A stretch of 64,000 nt of DNA from Oscillibacter sp. (GTDB lineage: Bacteria > Bacillota > Clostridia > Oscillospirales > Oscillospiraceae). Positions 55,984 to 63,471 of this stretch are shown piece after piece. The position numbers and the translations under genes are program-made. The notes beneath the pieces were generated by a model. That model saw only the letters and a list, made by a program, of their open reading frames with translations, had not been told where the DNA came from and searched no databases. The DNA is taken from the NCBI GenBank assembly GCA_022791875.1, contig JAAVZX010000019.1, positions 1 through 64,000 on the forward strand. The letters run 5' to 3'. The first letter of the stretch is position 1. Every line of letters begins with the position of its first letter.

Positions 55984-56037
55984 ACCCACTTTCCCCCACC
56001 TGTCTTTGAGTATAAGCAAATCCTTTCCGAATTGCAA
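55984..56037 (-). promoter_or_regulatory. dcw promoter with MraZ boxes
   Basis: Minus strand: TTGCAA (56032-56037), 17 bases, TATACT (56009-56014). Just downstream are TGGGG (55994-55998) and TGGGT (55984-55988) separated by five bases, the TGGGN-N5-TGGGN pattern of MraZ operators. This predicts autorepression. Confidence 0.88.
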
Positions 56038-56154
56038 GGGTTTTTTTGCGACACAAAGAGACACTTTCCCCCTACTTACACGTAAAATCCCATAAAAAAT
56101 GTTATTTTGAAACGTTAGATCTATCCAATTCCAGCTTATTACCGAGAAAGTAAA

Positions 56155-56192
56155 GTTGCGAAAAGGCACTATATTTTGTGCCTTTTCGCAAC
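56155..56192. terminator. Perfect 15-bp inverted repeat, likely terminator
   Basis: GTTGCGAAAAGGCAC and its exact complement are separated by TATATTTT. On minus it follows the coaD group and is trailed by TTTACTTT; there is no long T run. It could be an operator instead. The rest of 56038-56287 is AT-rich with no other feature seen. Confidence 0.6.
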
Positions 56193-56287
56193 ATTCAACT
56201 ATATCTTGATTCATTTTTCAGGCAACTGGAAAAAACCTCCAAAGGCTATTTGTATATTTTGCACAAAAATTTCGGGATTCTGCACAA

Positions 56288-56809
56288 TCAGCCCCCGCCG
56301 CCCTCCGGGCCGGGCTTTTTCTCCAATTTTTCCCGCTGTTCCTGCATCTTCGCCGTGGATGTGGTGCGGAAGCGGATGCGGGACTGCTTCACCTCGTCCA
56401 GAGCCGCCTGCACCGCCTCCTCCGTCCGGGCCAGGGCGTCCTCCGCGTACTCGTTGGCCACCTGGTACAGCTGCCGGGAGCGCTCCTCCGCGCGGGCCAC
56501 AATCTGACGCGCCCGCTCCTTCGCCGTGTAGAGCACCTCGCTCTCGGACACCTTCGTCTTCGCCTCCAGCTCCGCCTGGCGCATCATCCGATCCGCCTCC
56601 CGGCGGGCCTCCTCCACGAACTTGTCCCGGGCCGCAAGAAGCTCCTGGGCACGCTTGAGTTCCACCGGCAGCTGGGCCTTCAGCTCCTCCAGCAGGTCCA
56701 GCAGCTCGTCCCGGTCCACGATGCTCATCCCGGGGCGCAGGGCGGGGGCCTTGGCCTCCTCGATTTGCTGATAAATAATATCAATCAAACGGTTAATGTC
56801 GTTCGCCAT
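56288..56809 (-). CDS. Coiled-coil protein of unknown function, coupled to coaD
   Basis: A 173-residue, almost all-helical protein. It opens MANDINRLIDIIYQQIEEAK and continues as a charged coiled coil (LLAARDKFVEEARREADRMM, then ARQIVARAEERSRQLYQVAN), with a low-complexity end. Homologues beside coaD in Clostridia are often called ATPase because of similarity to V-type ATPase stalk coils; no nucleotide site is visible. The ATG at 56809 overlaps coaD by 17 bases. DivIVA-like scaffolding is another possibility. Confidence 0.8.
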   Translation of the reverse strand: MANDINRLIDIIYQQIEEAKAPALRPGMSIVDRDELLDLLEELKAQLPVELKRAQELLAARDKFVEEARREADRMMRQAELEAKTKVSESEVLYTAKERARQIVARAEERSRQLYQVANEYAEDALARTEEAVQAALDEVKQSRIRFRTTSTAKMQEQREKLEKKPGPEGGGG

Positions 56810-57305
56810 GGCAAACCCCTTCCTTTTCCTTCATGAGTGCCTCCACCAGAGGGACCACGGGCCCGGGCAGGTAGCGCTCCAGCGGCTGGCGGTAGCGGAT
56901 CATCTCCCGTGCCATGGAGGAGCTGAAATACTGGTATTCCGCGCTGGCGGGCAGAAACAGCGTCTCCAGCCCCGGCCGGAGCTGGCGGTTGATCAGGGCC
57001 ATCTGGTACTCCACGTCGAAATCCGTGACGCAGCGGACGCCCCGGACGATCACGTCCGCCCCGTGGGCGGCGGCGAAGTCCGCCAGGAGGCCGGGAAACA
57101 GCTCCGCCCCAACGTTGGGCAGGTCTGCCACGGCGGTTTCTACAAACAGGAGCTTCTGCTCCGGGGAAAACATTTGGTTGCGCTTCTCCGCGTTGGGGCT
57201 CACGCAGACCCAGACCTGATCGAAGCAGGCCGCGGCCCGCCGGATGATATCCAGGTGGCCCAGGGTGACGGGGTCGAAGCTGCCGGAGCAGATGGCTGTT
57301 TTCAT
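56793..57305 (-). CDS. coaD: Phosphopantetheine adenylyltransferase
   Basis: Penultimate enzyme of coenzyme A synthesis. The 170 residues have ICSGSFDPVTLGHLDIIRRA (the T/HxGH nucleotidyltransferase motif), NVGAELFPGLLADFAAAHGA, and VRGVRCVTDFDVEYQMALIN. FSSSMAREMIRY near the end is also typical. The ATG at 57305 follows GAGG. It lies 19 bases after rsmD, a standard pair. Confidence 0.96.
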   Translation of the reverse strand: MKTAICSGSFDPVTLGHLDIIRRAAACFDQVWVCVSPNAEKRNQMFSPEQKLLFVETAVADLPNVGAELFPGLLADFAAAHGADVIVRGVRCVTDFDVEYQMALINRQLRPGLETLFLPASAEYQYFSSSMAREMIRYRQPLERYLPGPVVPLVEALMKEKEGVCHGERH

Positions 57306-57324
57306 CGGTCCATTCCTCGTTGTT

Positions 57325-57882
57325 CTATTCGTTCCCGCCCCGGCGGAAGAGGGTCACGGCGATTTTGCCGTAGCGGTAGGTCCGCTGGAGGCGGCAGGGC
57401 GGCGGCAGGCTCGGGAGAACCTTGTCCGCCGGGTGTTCCGCTACGATTATACCATAAGGCCGAAGAATGTCAAACCCCGGCGCGGTGATGCGCTCCAAAA
57501 TCTCCTCCAGGAGGCCGGAGGCGTAGGGCGGGTCCAGGAACACCAGGTCGAAACGCTCGCTGGTCCGGGTTACGAAATCCCGGGCGTTTCCGTTGATCAC
57601 GGTCCCCCGGTCCGCCAGGCCCGTCAGGGCCAGGTTCTTTTTCACAAGGCCCGCGGCGTCCTTCCGCAGTTCCACAAAAACCGCCGATTCCGCCCCGCGG
57701 CTCAGGCATTCGATGCCCAGCTGGCCCGTGCCCGCGAAGAGGTCCAGCACCTTCGCGCCCTCAATGTCGAATTGCAGAGCGCTGAACAGGCCCTCCTTCA
57801 CACGGTCGGTGGTAGGGCGGGTTTCGGAGCCCTCCAGCTCCAGCAGGCGGCGGCCACGGGCGGTGCCTGTAATGACGCGCAT
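57325..57882 (-). CDS. rsmD: 16S rRNA (guanine-966-N2)-methyltransferase RsmD
   Basis: The 185-residue product has MRVITGTARGRRLLELEG, RPTTDRVKEGLFSALQFDIE, VLDLFAGTGQLGIECLSRGA (SAM site) and the catalytic DLVFLDPPYASGLLEEIL (DPPY). The ATG at 57882 has AAGGAGAGG 12 bases upstream. It starts the rsmD-coaD-coiled-coil operon. Confidence 0.96.
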   Translation of the reverse strand: MRVITGTARGRRLLELEGSETRPTTDRVKEGLFSALQFDIEGAKVLDLFAGTGQLGIECLSRGAESAVFVELRKDAAGLVKKNLALTGLADRGTVINGNARDFVTRTSERFDLVFLDPPYASGLLEEILERITAPGFDILRPYGIIVAEHPADKVLPSLPPPCRLQRTYRYGKIAVTLFRRGGNE

Positions 57883-57939
57883 AGAGAAAAAATCCTCTCC
57901 TTCCCTCCTCCGCGCCCTGCGAGGCGCGTTCGCTTTTTT

Positions 57940-57968
57940 ATTTTACGGCAAAACCCTCCGTATTTCAA
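57940..57968 (-). promoter_or_regulatory. Promoter of the rsmD-coaD operon
   Basis: Minus strand: TTGAAA (57963-57968), 17 bases, TAAAAT (57940-57945), about 60 bases before rsmD. Confidence 0.78.
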
Positions 57969-58106
57969 TAGCTTTTTCCCTGAAAAAAATACAGAAATCT
58001 TTCTATTCAACCTTCTTCCAGGGTAAAGCCCCCGAAAATCCTGCACTTTTCACAAAATCCGGCGGGTTCTGGCGAGAAAAAATTGTAAATTTTCCTGATT
58101 TCCTAT

Positions 58107-58136
58107 TTGACGGCAGAGGCCGGTGCCGCTTATAAT
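58107..58136 (+). promoter_or_regulatory. Promoter of the malic enzyme gene
   Basis: Plus strand: TTGACG (58107-58112), 18 bases, TATAAT (58131-58136), 60 bases before the ATG. With the rsmD promoter it accounts for most of the 314-base divergent region; the AT-rich middle shows nothing else. Confidence 0.83.
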
Positions 58137-58196
58137 ATAGGTAAGTCTGTCCGCGGCTCCCGGAGGCGCGGCGTTATTGAAAAGGAGAACGGAACT

Positions 58197-59372
58197 ATGG
58201 ATTACGCGAAGGAATCCCTGCGGCTGCATTACGAGTGGAAGGGCAAGCTGGAGGTCACCCCCCGGGCTGCGGTGGACAGCAAGGACGCCCTCTCCCTGGC
58301 CTACACCCCCGGCGTGGCCCAGCCCTGCCTGGAGATCCAGAAGGATGTGAACAAGAGCTATGAGCTGACCCGGCGCTGGAACACCGTGGCCGTGGTCACG
58401 GACGGCACCGCCGTCCTGGGGCTGGGGGACATCGGGCCCGAGGCCGGGATGCCTGTCATGGAGGGCAAGTGCGTGCTGTTCAAGGCGTTCGGCGACGTGG
58501 ACGCGATTCCCCTCTGCGTCCGGAGCAAGGACGTGGACGACATTGTGAACACCGTGGCCCTGCTGGCGGGCTCCTTCGGCGGCGTGAATCTGGAGGACAT
58601 CGCCGCGCCCCGCTGCTTTGAGATTGAGCGCAAGCTGAAGGAGCGCTGCGACATTCCTATTTTCCACGACGACCAGCACGGCACCGCCGTCATCACCCTG
58701 GCGGGCCTCAGCAACGCCCTGAAAGTGGTGGGCAAGAAGCTGGAGGAGGTCCGCATTGTCATCAACGGCGCGGGCGCCGCCGCCGTGGCCATCACGAAGC
58801 TCCTTCTCTCCGCGGGGGCGAAGGACATCACCCTCTGCGACCGCACCGGAGCCGTCTACGCCGGACGCGAAAAGGGCATGAACTGGATCAAGGAAGAGCT
58901 GGCCCAGGTGACAAATCTGGACAAGAAGCAGGGCGCTCTGGCGGATATTCTGGCCGGTGCGGACGTTTTCATCGGCGTCTCTGCCCCTAACTCCGTCACC
59001 GTGGACATGGTGAAGACCATGAACAAGGACGCCATCGTCTTCGCCTGCGCCAACCCCACCCCCGAGATCTTCCCCGACGACGCCAAAGCAGGCGGCGCGG
59101 CCGTCGTCTCCACGGGCCGTAGCGACTACCCCAACCAGATCAACAACGTCCTCGCCTTCCCCGGCATCTTCCGCGGCGCCCTCGACGTCCGCGCCAGCGA
59201 CATCAACGACGCCATGAAGATCGCCGCCGCCCACGCCCTCGCCGGCATCATCTCCGACGCCGAGCTCTCCGCCGACTACATCATCCCCGCCGCCTTCGAC
59301 CCCCGCGTCAAAGACGCCGTCGCTGCTGCGGTGCGTCAGGCGGCTGTCGACTCCGGGGTTGCCAGGATCTGA
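58197..59372 (+). CDS. NAD(P)-dependent malic enzyme
   Basis: Decarboxylates malate to pyruvate. The 391-residue length is that of the short bacterial type. SLAYTPGVAQPCLEIQKDVN, VVTDGTAVLGLGDIGPEAGM, PIFHDDQHGTAVITLAGLSN (metal-binding) and VINGAGAAAVAITKLLLSAG (Rossmann) are all present. DVFIGVSAPNSVTVDMVKTM and FACANPTPEIFPDDAKAGGA follow. The ATG at 58197 has AAAAGGAG nine bases upstream. It is a single-gene unit closed by a double-hairpin repeat. Confidence 0.96.
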   Translation: MDYAKESLRLHYEWKGKLEVTPRAAVDSKDALSLAYTPGVAQPCLEIQKDVNKSYELTRRWNTVAVVTDGTAVLGLGDIGPEAGMPVMEGKCVLFKAFGDVDAIPLCVRSKDVDDIVNTVALLAGSFGGVNLEDIAAPRCFEIERKLKERCDIPIFHDDQHGTAVITLAGLSNALKVVGKKLEEVRIVINGAGAAAVAITKLLLSAGAKDITLCDRTGAVYAGREKGMNWIKEELAQVTNLDKKQGALADILAGADVFIGVSAPNSVTVDMVKTMNKDAIVFACANPTPEIFPDDAKAGGAAVVSTGRSDYPNQINNVLAFPGIFRGALDVRASDINDAMKIAAAHALAGIISDAELSADYIIPAAFDPRVKDAVAAAVRQAAVDSGVARI

Positions 59373-59395
59373 CGAAAGTGTGTGGGCGCGGAGGC

Positions 59396-59470
59396 TTCCA
59401 GAGGGCAAAGCCCTCTGGACTCCCACCAGGGGGGACGTTCCCCCCTGGACCCTGCCATCTAGATTCTTTT
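59396..59470 (+). repeat. Double-hairpin repeat after the malic enzyme gene
   Basis: CCAGAGGGCAAAGCCCTCTGG, ACTCCCA, CCAGGGGGGACGTTCCCCCCTGG, ACCCTGCCATCTAGATTCTTTT. Hairpins plus a T-rich end suggest it terminates the upstream gene. Confidence 0.83.
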
Positions 59471-59550
59471 ATGGGCTTGTAACGTGTTCCGGCGGCGGTT
59501 CCGTTTGCGGGGAACGCCGCCGGACGCTTTGGGGAAGGAGTTGCTTTTCT

Positions 59551-59961
59551 ATGAGAATTTTTCAGGTTTTGCGGCGGAATGCCGTTGTGATCGTGGGGGT
59601 GCTGATGGGGCTTGTTTTGCTTGCGGGGCTTTGGTGGAATTATTCTGCCAGACAGGCGGAGCGGCTTTATGGCACCTACTCCCTCAGCGGCTCGATGGAT
59701 ACGCGCTCCGAGTTCCTCACCCTTCCCGGCGGGGATTGCTATGTGCGCTACCAGAACGGAGAATTGCTAAGTCGGGGAACGATTAAGCCTATCAATGGGG
59801 AGACGCCTTTGTATGAGTTCCTTCCCGACGGCGGGGCGGACGGGGAGATTTTCGTCCTCTCCGGCGGCGTGCTCTACCAGGCTCTGGGGGAGGAATTTCA
59901 CTTCTTCCAGCGCATCGACAAACGGCCTGTCTATATCAACTACAGTCCCCGCAGTGCGTGA
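59551..59961 (+). CDS. Small anchored extracellular protein of unknown function
   Basis: A 136-residue protein with one N-terminal helix (VVIVGVLMGLVLLAGLWW) and a short outer domain, including YGTYSLSGSMDTRSEFLTLP and GEIFVLSGGVLYQALGEEFH. The ATG at 59551 has GAAGGAG ten bases upstream. No family recognised. It is 15 bases before another unknown gene, so the two form a small operon. Confidence 0.7.
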   Translation: MRIFQVLRRNAVVIVGVLMGLVLLAGLWWNYSARQAERLYGTYSLSGSMDTRSEFLTLPGGDCYVRYQNGELLSRGTIKPINGETPLYEFLPDGGADGEIFVLSGGVLYQALGEEFHFFQRIDKRPVYINYSPRSA

Positions 59962-59976
59962 ACCAGGAGCGTTTTT

Positions 59977-60654
59977 ATGATTTCCTATGACCTCTTCATA
60001 AGCGTGGAAAAGGCGCTTGCCGCCTATACCAGGGGGCAGGTTCTTGCGCTGGCGGCGCTGGGGCTGGAGCGGCTTTGGCCCATGTTTTACGACTGGACCT
60101 GCACGGACGGCGACCCGCTTTTGTATCAGAAGCCCATCGCGTTTCGGAAGCCCATGCGGGACCTTCTGGACGCATTCTGGGCGCAGGCTGAGGGCGGTCA
60201 AATGAAAGAGGAAACCAGCGGGATGTTGGATAGCTTTCTGGATTTCATCAACGCCTCCTGCGACGGGAACGACGCGCCTGATGTGGACATGGGGACGGGA
60301 CGGCCCCTGCTGGACCTGCTCTTTGGCGGCGTGGACTGCTTCTTCTCCGAGCGGGACGCGGAAGCGGACGCCAGCGACTGTATCACAAGATATGCGGCCT
60401 ACCTGTCAGACCGCCTCTATGACCGCCACTGCGGTCGCTGTAAAGCGGAGCTTTCCGGCTTCGAGGGCCCCGAAGCAGCGCGTCAGCGTCATTTCAGCCA
60501 GCGCATGGACTCAGCTGCAGCAGACGACCCCCTATGGCGTCAAGAGCTTGCGCGCATTGAGCAGGATTTCAGGCTTGTAAAAAGCCCCGATCTCACTCCC
60601 CAGCACCTGCTTACACGAAGAAAAGAGCTGCATAAAATGGCATATGTAACATAA
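59977..60654 (+). CDS. Hypothetical soluble protein
   Basis: A 225-residue, acidic, mostly helical protein with several Cys and Trp (WPMFYDWTCTDGDP, DRHCGRCKAELSG). It carries no motif I can name. The ATG at 59977 follows AGGAGCG. It ends with TAA seven bases before a double-hairpin repeat that leads into recG. Confidence 0.68.
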   Translation: MISYDLFISVEKALAAYTRGQVLALAALGLERLWPMFYDWTCTDGDPLLYQKPIAFRKPMRDLLDAFWAQAEGGQMKEETSGMLDSFLDFINASCDGNDAPDVDMGTGRPLLDLLFGGVDCFFSERDAEADASDCITRYAAYLSDRLYDRHCGRCKAELSGFEGPEAARQRHFSQRMDSAAADDPLWRQELARIEQDFRLVKSPDLTPQHLLTRRKELHKMAYVT

Positions 60655-60660
60655 AGGACT

Positions 60661-60742
60661 GATCTGCCAGGGTCCAGGGAGGCGCGTGCCTCCCTGGTGG
60701 GAGTCCAGAGGGCAAAGCCCTCTGGCCGCCGGAGGCCCCCCG
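60661..60742 (-). repeat. Double-hairpin repeat directly upstream of recG
   Basis: On plus: GATCTGCCAGGGTCC, AGGGAGGCGCGTGCCTCCCT, GGTGGGAGTCC, AGAGGGCAAAGCCCTCT, GGCCGCCGGAGGCCCCCC, then the linker GTAGGCAGGCACCA and the recG ribosome-binding site. Confidence 0.87.
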
Positions 60743-60770
60743 TAGGCAGGCACCACAAGGAGGTACAGGC

Positions 60771-62819
60771 ATGGCGGATTTGGGCACGGAGGTACGGTAT
60801 GTCAAGGGGATTGGGGAGCAGCGTGCGAAGGCGCTCCAGAAGTTGGGGATTCTGACGATGGAGGACTTGATTGGGTGGTTTCCCAGGCGGTATGAGGATC
60901 GGCGGGCGGTGAAGACGATTGCGGAGCTGGGGGCGGATGAGATGGCGTGTGTTTCCGCTATGATTGCGGAGGTGCCTGTGGTTTCCCATATCCGCAAGGG
61001 GATGGATCTGGTGAAGGTCCGGGCGGTGGACGCTACGGGGGTGCTGGATGTCACCTTTTTTAACCAGACCTGGCTGAAAACCTCCCTCCAGAGGGGAGGG
61101 ACTTACGTCTTCTATGGCAGGGCTGAGGGGACGCAGAACCGGAAGCGGATGGCGTCGCCTGTTGTGGAGCCGGAGGGGAAACAGGAGGTTACGGGGCGGA
61201 TTGTGCCGGTGTATCCTTTGACGGCGGGGGTCAGCCAGTTGATTCTCTCCCGGTCTATCCGGCAGGGGCTGGACGCCTGTGCGGAGATTTTGCCGGATAT
61301 TCTTCCTGATGATATCCGGCAGAAGTACCAGCTTTGCCGGATTGGGTACGCCTATGAGAACATCCATTTTCCGGAAAGCGAAGAGGCTTTGAGCCTGGCG
61401 CGTCGACGGCTGGCCTTTGAAGAGCTGTTCCTCTTTTCCATTGGACTGCGGCGGCTGAGGCAGCGGAAAGAGGCGATCCAGGTTCCGCCCTGCAAGGATG
61501 TGGACATGGAGGCGTTTTACAGCGCCCTCCCCTTCTCCCTCACGGACGCGCAGCGGCGCTGCATTGACGAGGCCCTGGCCGACATGCGCTCCGGCACGCC
61601 CATGAACCGCCTCTGCCAGGGCGACGTAGGCTCCGGCAAGACCATGGTCGCCGCCGCCTGCGTCTACTTCTGCGTCAAAAACGGGAGGCAGGCCGCGCTC
61701 ATGGCCCCTACGGAAATCCTGGCCCGCCAGCACTTTGCGGGGCTGGCGGCGCTTCTGGAACCTCTGGGAATCCGCTGTGCCCTGCTCACCGGTTCGACTC
61801 CCGCAAAGGAGAAAAAGGCCACCTCCGCCCGCCTCGCCGCAGGCGAAATCGACTTCGTAACGGGCACCCACGCCCTGATCTCCGGCGGCGTGGAATACGC
61901 CTCCCTGGGCCTGGTGGTGACGGACGAACAGCACCGTTTCGGCGTTGCCCAGCGGGCCGCCCTGGCCGCGAAGGCGGAGCACCCCCACACCCTGGTCATG
62001 TCTGCCACCCCCATCCCCCGCACGCTGGCTCTGATTCTCTACCGCGACCTGGACGTATCCATTATCGACCAGCTCCCCCCGGGCCGCAGGCCCGTGGAAA
62101 CCTACGCCGTCCCCAGCAGCTACCACCCCCGCGTCTACAAGTTCATCCGCAAGCTGGCCGCGGAGGGCCGTCAGGCGTATATCGTCTGCTCCCAGGTCAC
62201 GGAGAACGAGGAACAGCCGGACGAGCGCAAGGCCGTCACAAAGTACGCGAAAACCTTGCAGGAGAAGGTCTTCCCGGATCTAAAGGTTGCCTTTGTCCAC
62301 GGCAAGATGAAGCCCAAGGAAAAGGACGCCGTCATGACCGCCTTCGCCGCTCACGAGACGGACATTCTCGTCTCCACCACCGTGATTGAAGTCGGCGTCG
62401 ACGTCCCAAACGCCGCCGTCATGGTCGTCGAAGACGCCGACCGCTTCGGCCTCAGCCAGCTCCACCAGCTCCGCGGCCGCGTCGGACGGGGCAAACACCA
62501 ATCCTACTGCATCCTGATTTCCGACAACAAAAACGAAGAGACCCGCCAGCGCCTCCACGTCATGGCAAAAACGGCAGACGGCTTCAAAATTGCGGAAGAA
62601 GACCTGCGCCTCCGGGGCCCTGGCGATTTCTTCGGGCAGCGCCAGCACGGCCTCCCCGGCCTCAAAATCGCCGACCTCGGCTGCGACACAAAGCTCCTCC
62701 AGGACGCCCAGACCGCCGCTGAGGACCTCCTTGCCCGTGACCCGGACCTGGAGAGCTGCCCCGCCGTGTCCGGACGGATGACGCAGCTCTTTACGCAGGC
62801 TGAGGGTGCGCTGAATTGA
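60771..62819 (+). CDS. recG: ATP-dependent DNA helicase RecG
   Basis: Branch-migrating helicase for stalled forks. The 682-residue product has an N-terminal wedge OB fold (VRAVDATGVLDVTFFNQTWL). Helicase motifs follow: GDVGSGKTMVAAACVYFCV (Walker A), VVTDEQHRFGVAQRAALAAK (DEQH), MSATPIPRTLALILYRDLDV, and VSTTVIEVGVDVPNAAVMVV. Motif VI is QLHQLRGRVGRGKHQSYC, and the TRG-type end is LRLRGPGDFFGQRQHGLPGL. The ATG at 60771 follows AAGGAGG. Confidence 0.97.
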   Translation: MADLGTEVRYVKGIGEQRAKALQKLGILTMEDLIGWFPRRYEDRRAVKTIAELGADEMACVSAMIAEVPVVSHIRKGMDLVKVRAVDATGVLDVTFFNQTWLKTSLQRGGTYVFYGRAEGTQNRKRMASPVVEPEGKQEVTGRIVPVYPLTAGVSQLILSRSIRQGLDACAEILPDILPDDIRQKYQLCRIGYAYENIHFPESEEALSLARRRLAFEELFLFSIGLRRLRQRKEAIQVPPCKDVDMEAFYSALPFSLTDAQRRCIDEALADMRSGTPMNRLCQGDVGSGKTMVAAACVYFCVKNGRQAALMAPTEILARQHFAGLAALLEPLGIRCALLTGSTPAKEKKATSARLAAGEIDFVTGTHALISGGVEYASLGLVVTDEQHRFGVAQRAALAAKAEHPHTLVMSATPIPRTLALILYRDLDVSIIDQLPPGRRPVETYAVPSSYHPRVYKFIRKLAAEGRQAYIVCSQVTENEEQPDERKAVTKYAKTLQEKVFPDLKVAFVHGKMKPKEKDAVMTAFAAHETDILVSTTVIEVGVDVPNAAVMVVEDADRFGLSQLHQLRGRVGRGKHQSYCILISDNKNEETRQRLHVMAKTADGFKIAEEDLRLRGPGDFFGQRQHGLPGLKIADLGCDTKLLQDAQTAAEDLLARDPDLESCPAVSGRMTQLFTQAEGALN

Positions 62820-62828
62820 GCAGGCGTG

Positions 62829-62930
62829 CCTCCGGCGGGCGGGGGGCCTCCGGCGGCCAGAGGGCTTTGCCCTCTGGACTCCCACCAGGGAGGCGTGCGC
62901 CTCCCTGGACCCTGGCAGATCACTCCTTTT
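62829..62930 (+). repeat. Double-hairpin repeat after recG
   Basis: CCTCCGGCGG twice, CCAGAGGGCTTTGCCCTCTGG, ACTCCCA, CCAGGGAGGCGTGCGCCTCCCTGG, ACCCTGGCAGATCAC, CCTTTT. It probably terminates recG. Confidence 0.86.
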
Positions 62931-63055
62931 GAGGGGCCTCTGCTTCTTTCATTTCGGTTTCTTTTTGTCCCAATTCTGCTTCATGTTCCCAGTAAAATTC
63001 AGTGGATGAATATACCGCATTATACAAAAATGATTTTGAATCAGGTGGATATTAA

Positions 63056-63272
63056 GTGAATCTTTTAATTGAAAACATTGATAAACTTCATACAACAGAG
63101 CTAGGTATCAAGCGAATAAAAGGGAACTGCCAAATAGAAACAGATGATGTTGTCCATTGGAGTAAAGTACAAAATTTAGATGAAACCGCCAAAATTGAAA
63201 GAATCGGAAAAAATTGGTACGTAGAACGCACACAGTTATACAATTATCACTGCACATAAGGTTAAGACATAA
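63056..63272 (+). pseudogene. DUF3781 gene broken by a small deletion
   Basis: From a GTG at 63056 (AGGTGG upstream) the sequence reads MNLLIENIDKLHTTELGIKR, then TDDVVHWSKVQNLDE and GKNWYV, the start of a DUF3781 domain. At about 63222 the frame changes, and in another frame the family's ending NAHSYTIITAHKVKT follows to a TAA at 63270. Intact members have about ten more residues between NWYV and NAHSYT, so a deletion that also shifted the frame fits. The region 62940-63430 is AT-rich, unlike the rest of the window, which suggests recent transfer. Before it, DEYTALYKNDFESGGY (63009-63056 region) may be another gene remnant. Nothing else is seen up to 63471. Confidence 0.72.
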
Positions 63273-63471
63273 TCTGCTCAATTTAAGCTGTGGATTTTTA
63301 TACACAAAAACGATAGTTAAGGTATTGGGAACACAAAAGCGAATTGGGAGTTCTTTTTGTGGGTTTTTCTCTACTCACCAAAATAATGGTTGCATCCTGG
63401 ACGAAAATATGACAGAATAGAGACAGCGCATGTTTACTTTACGGCATCACTGTGATTTGAGGAGGCATTTT

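Noticed and set aside
63214-63420. A 68-codon frame after the DUF3781 remnant
   Set aside because: It begins inside the disrupted gene, has no conserved segment and no ribosome-binding site.
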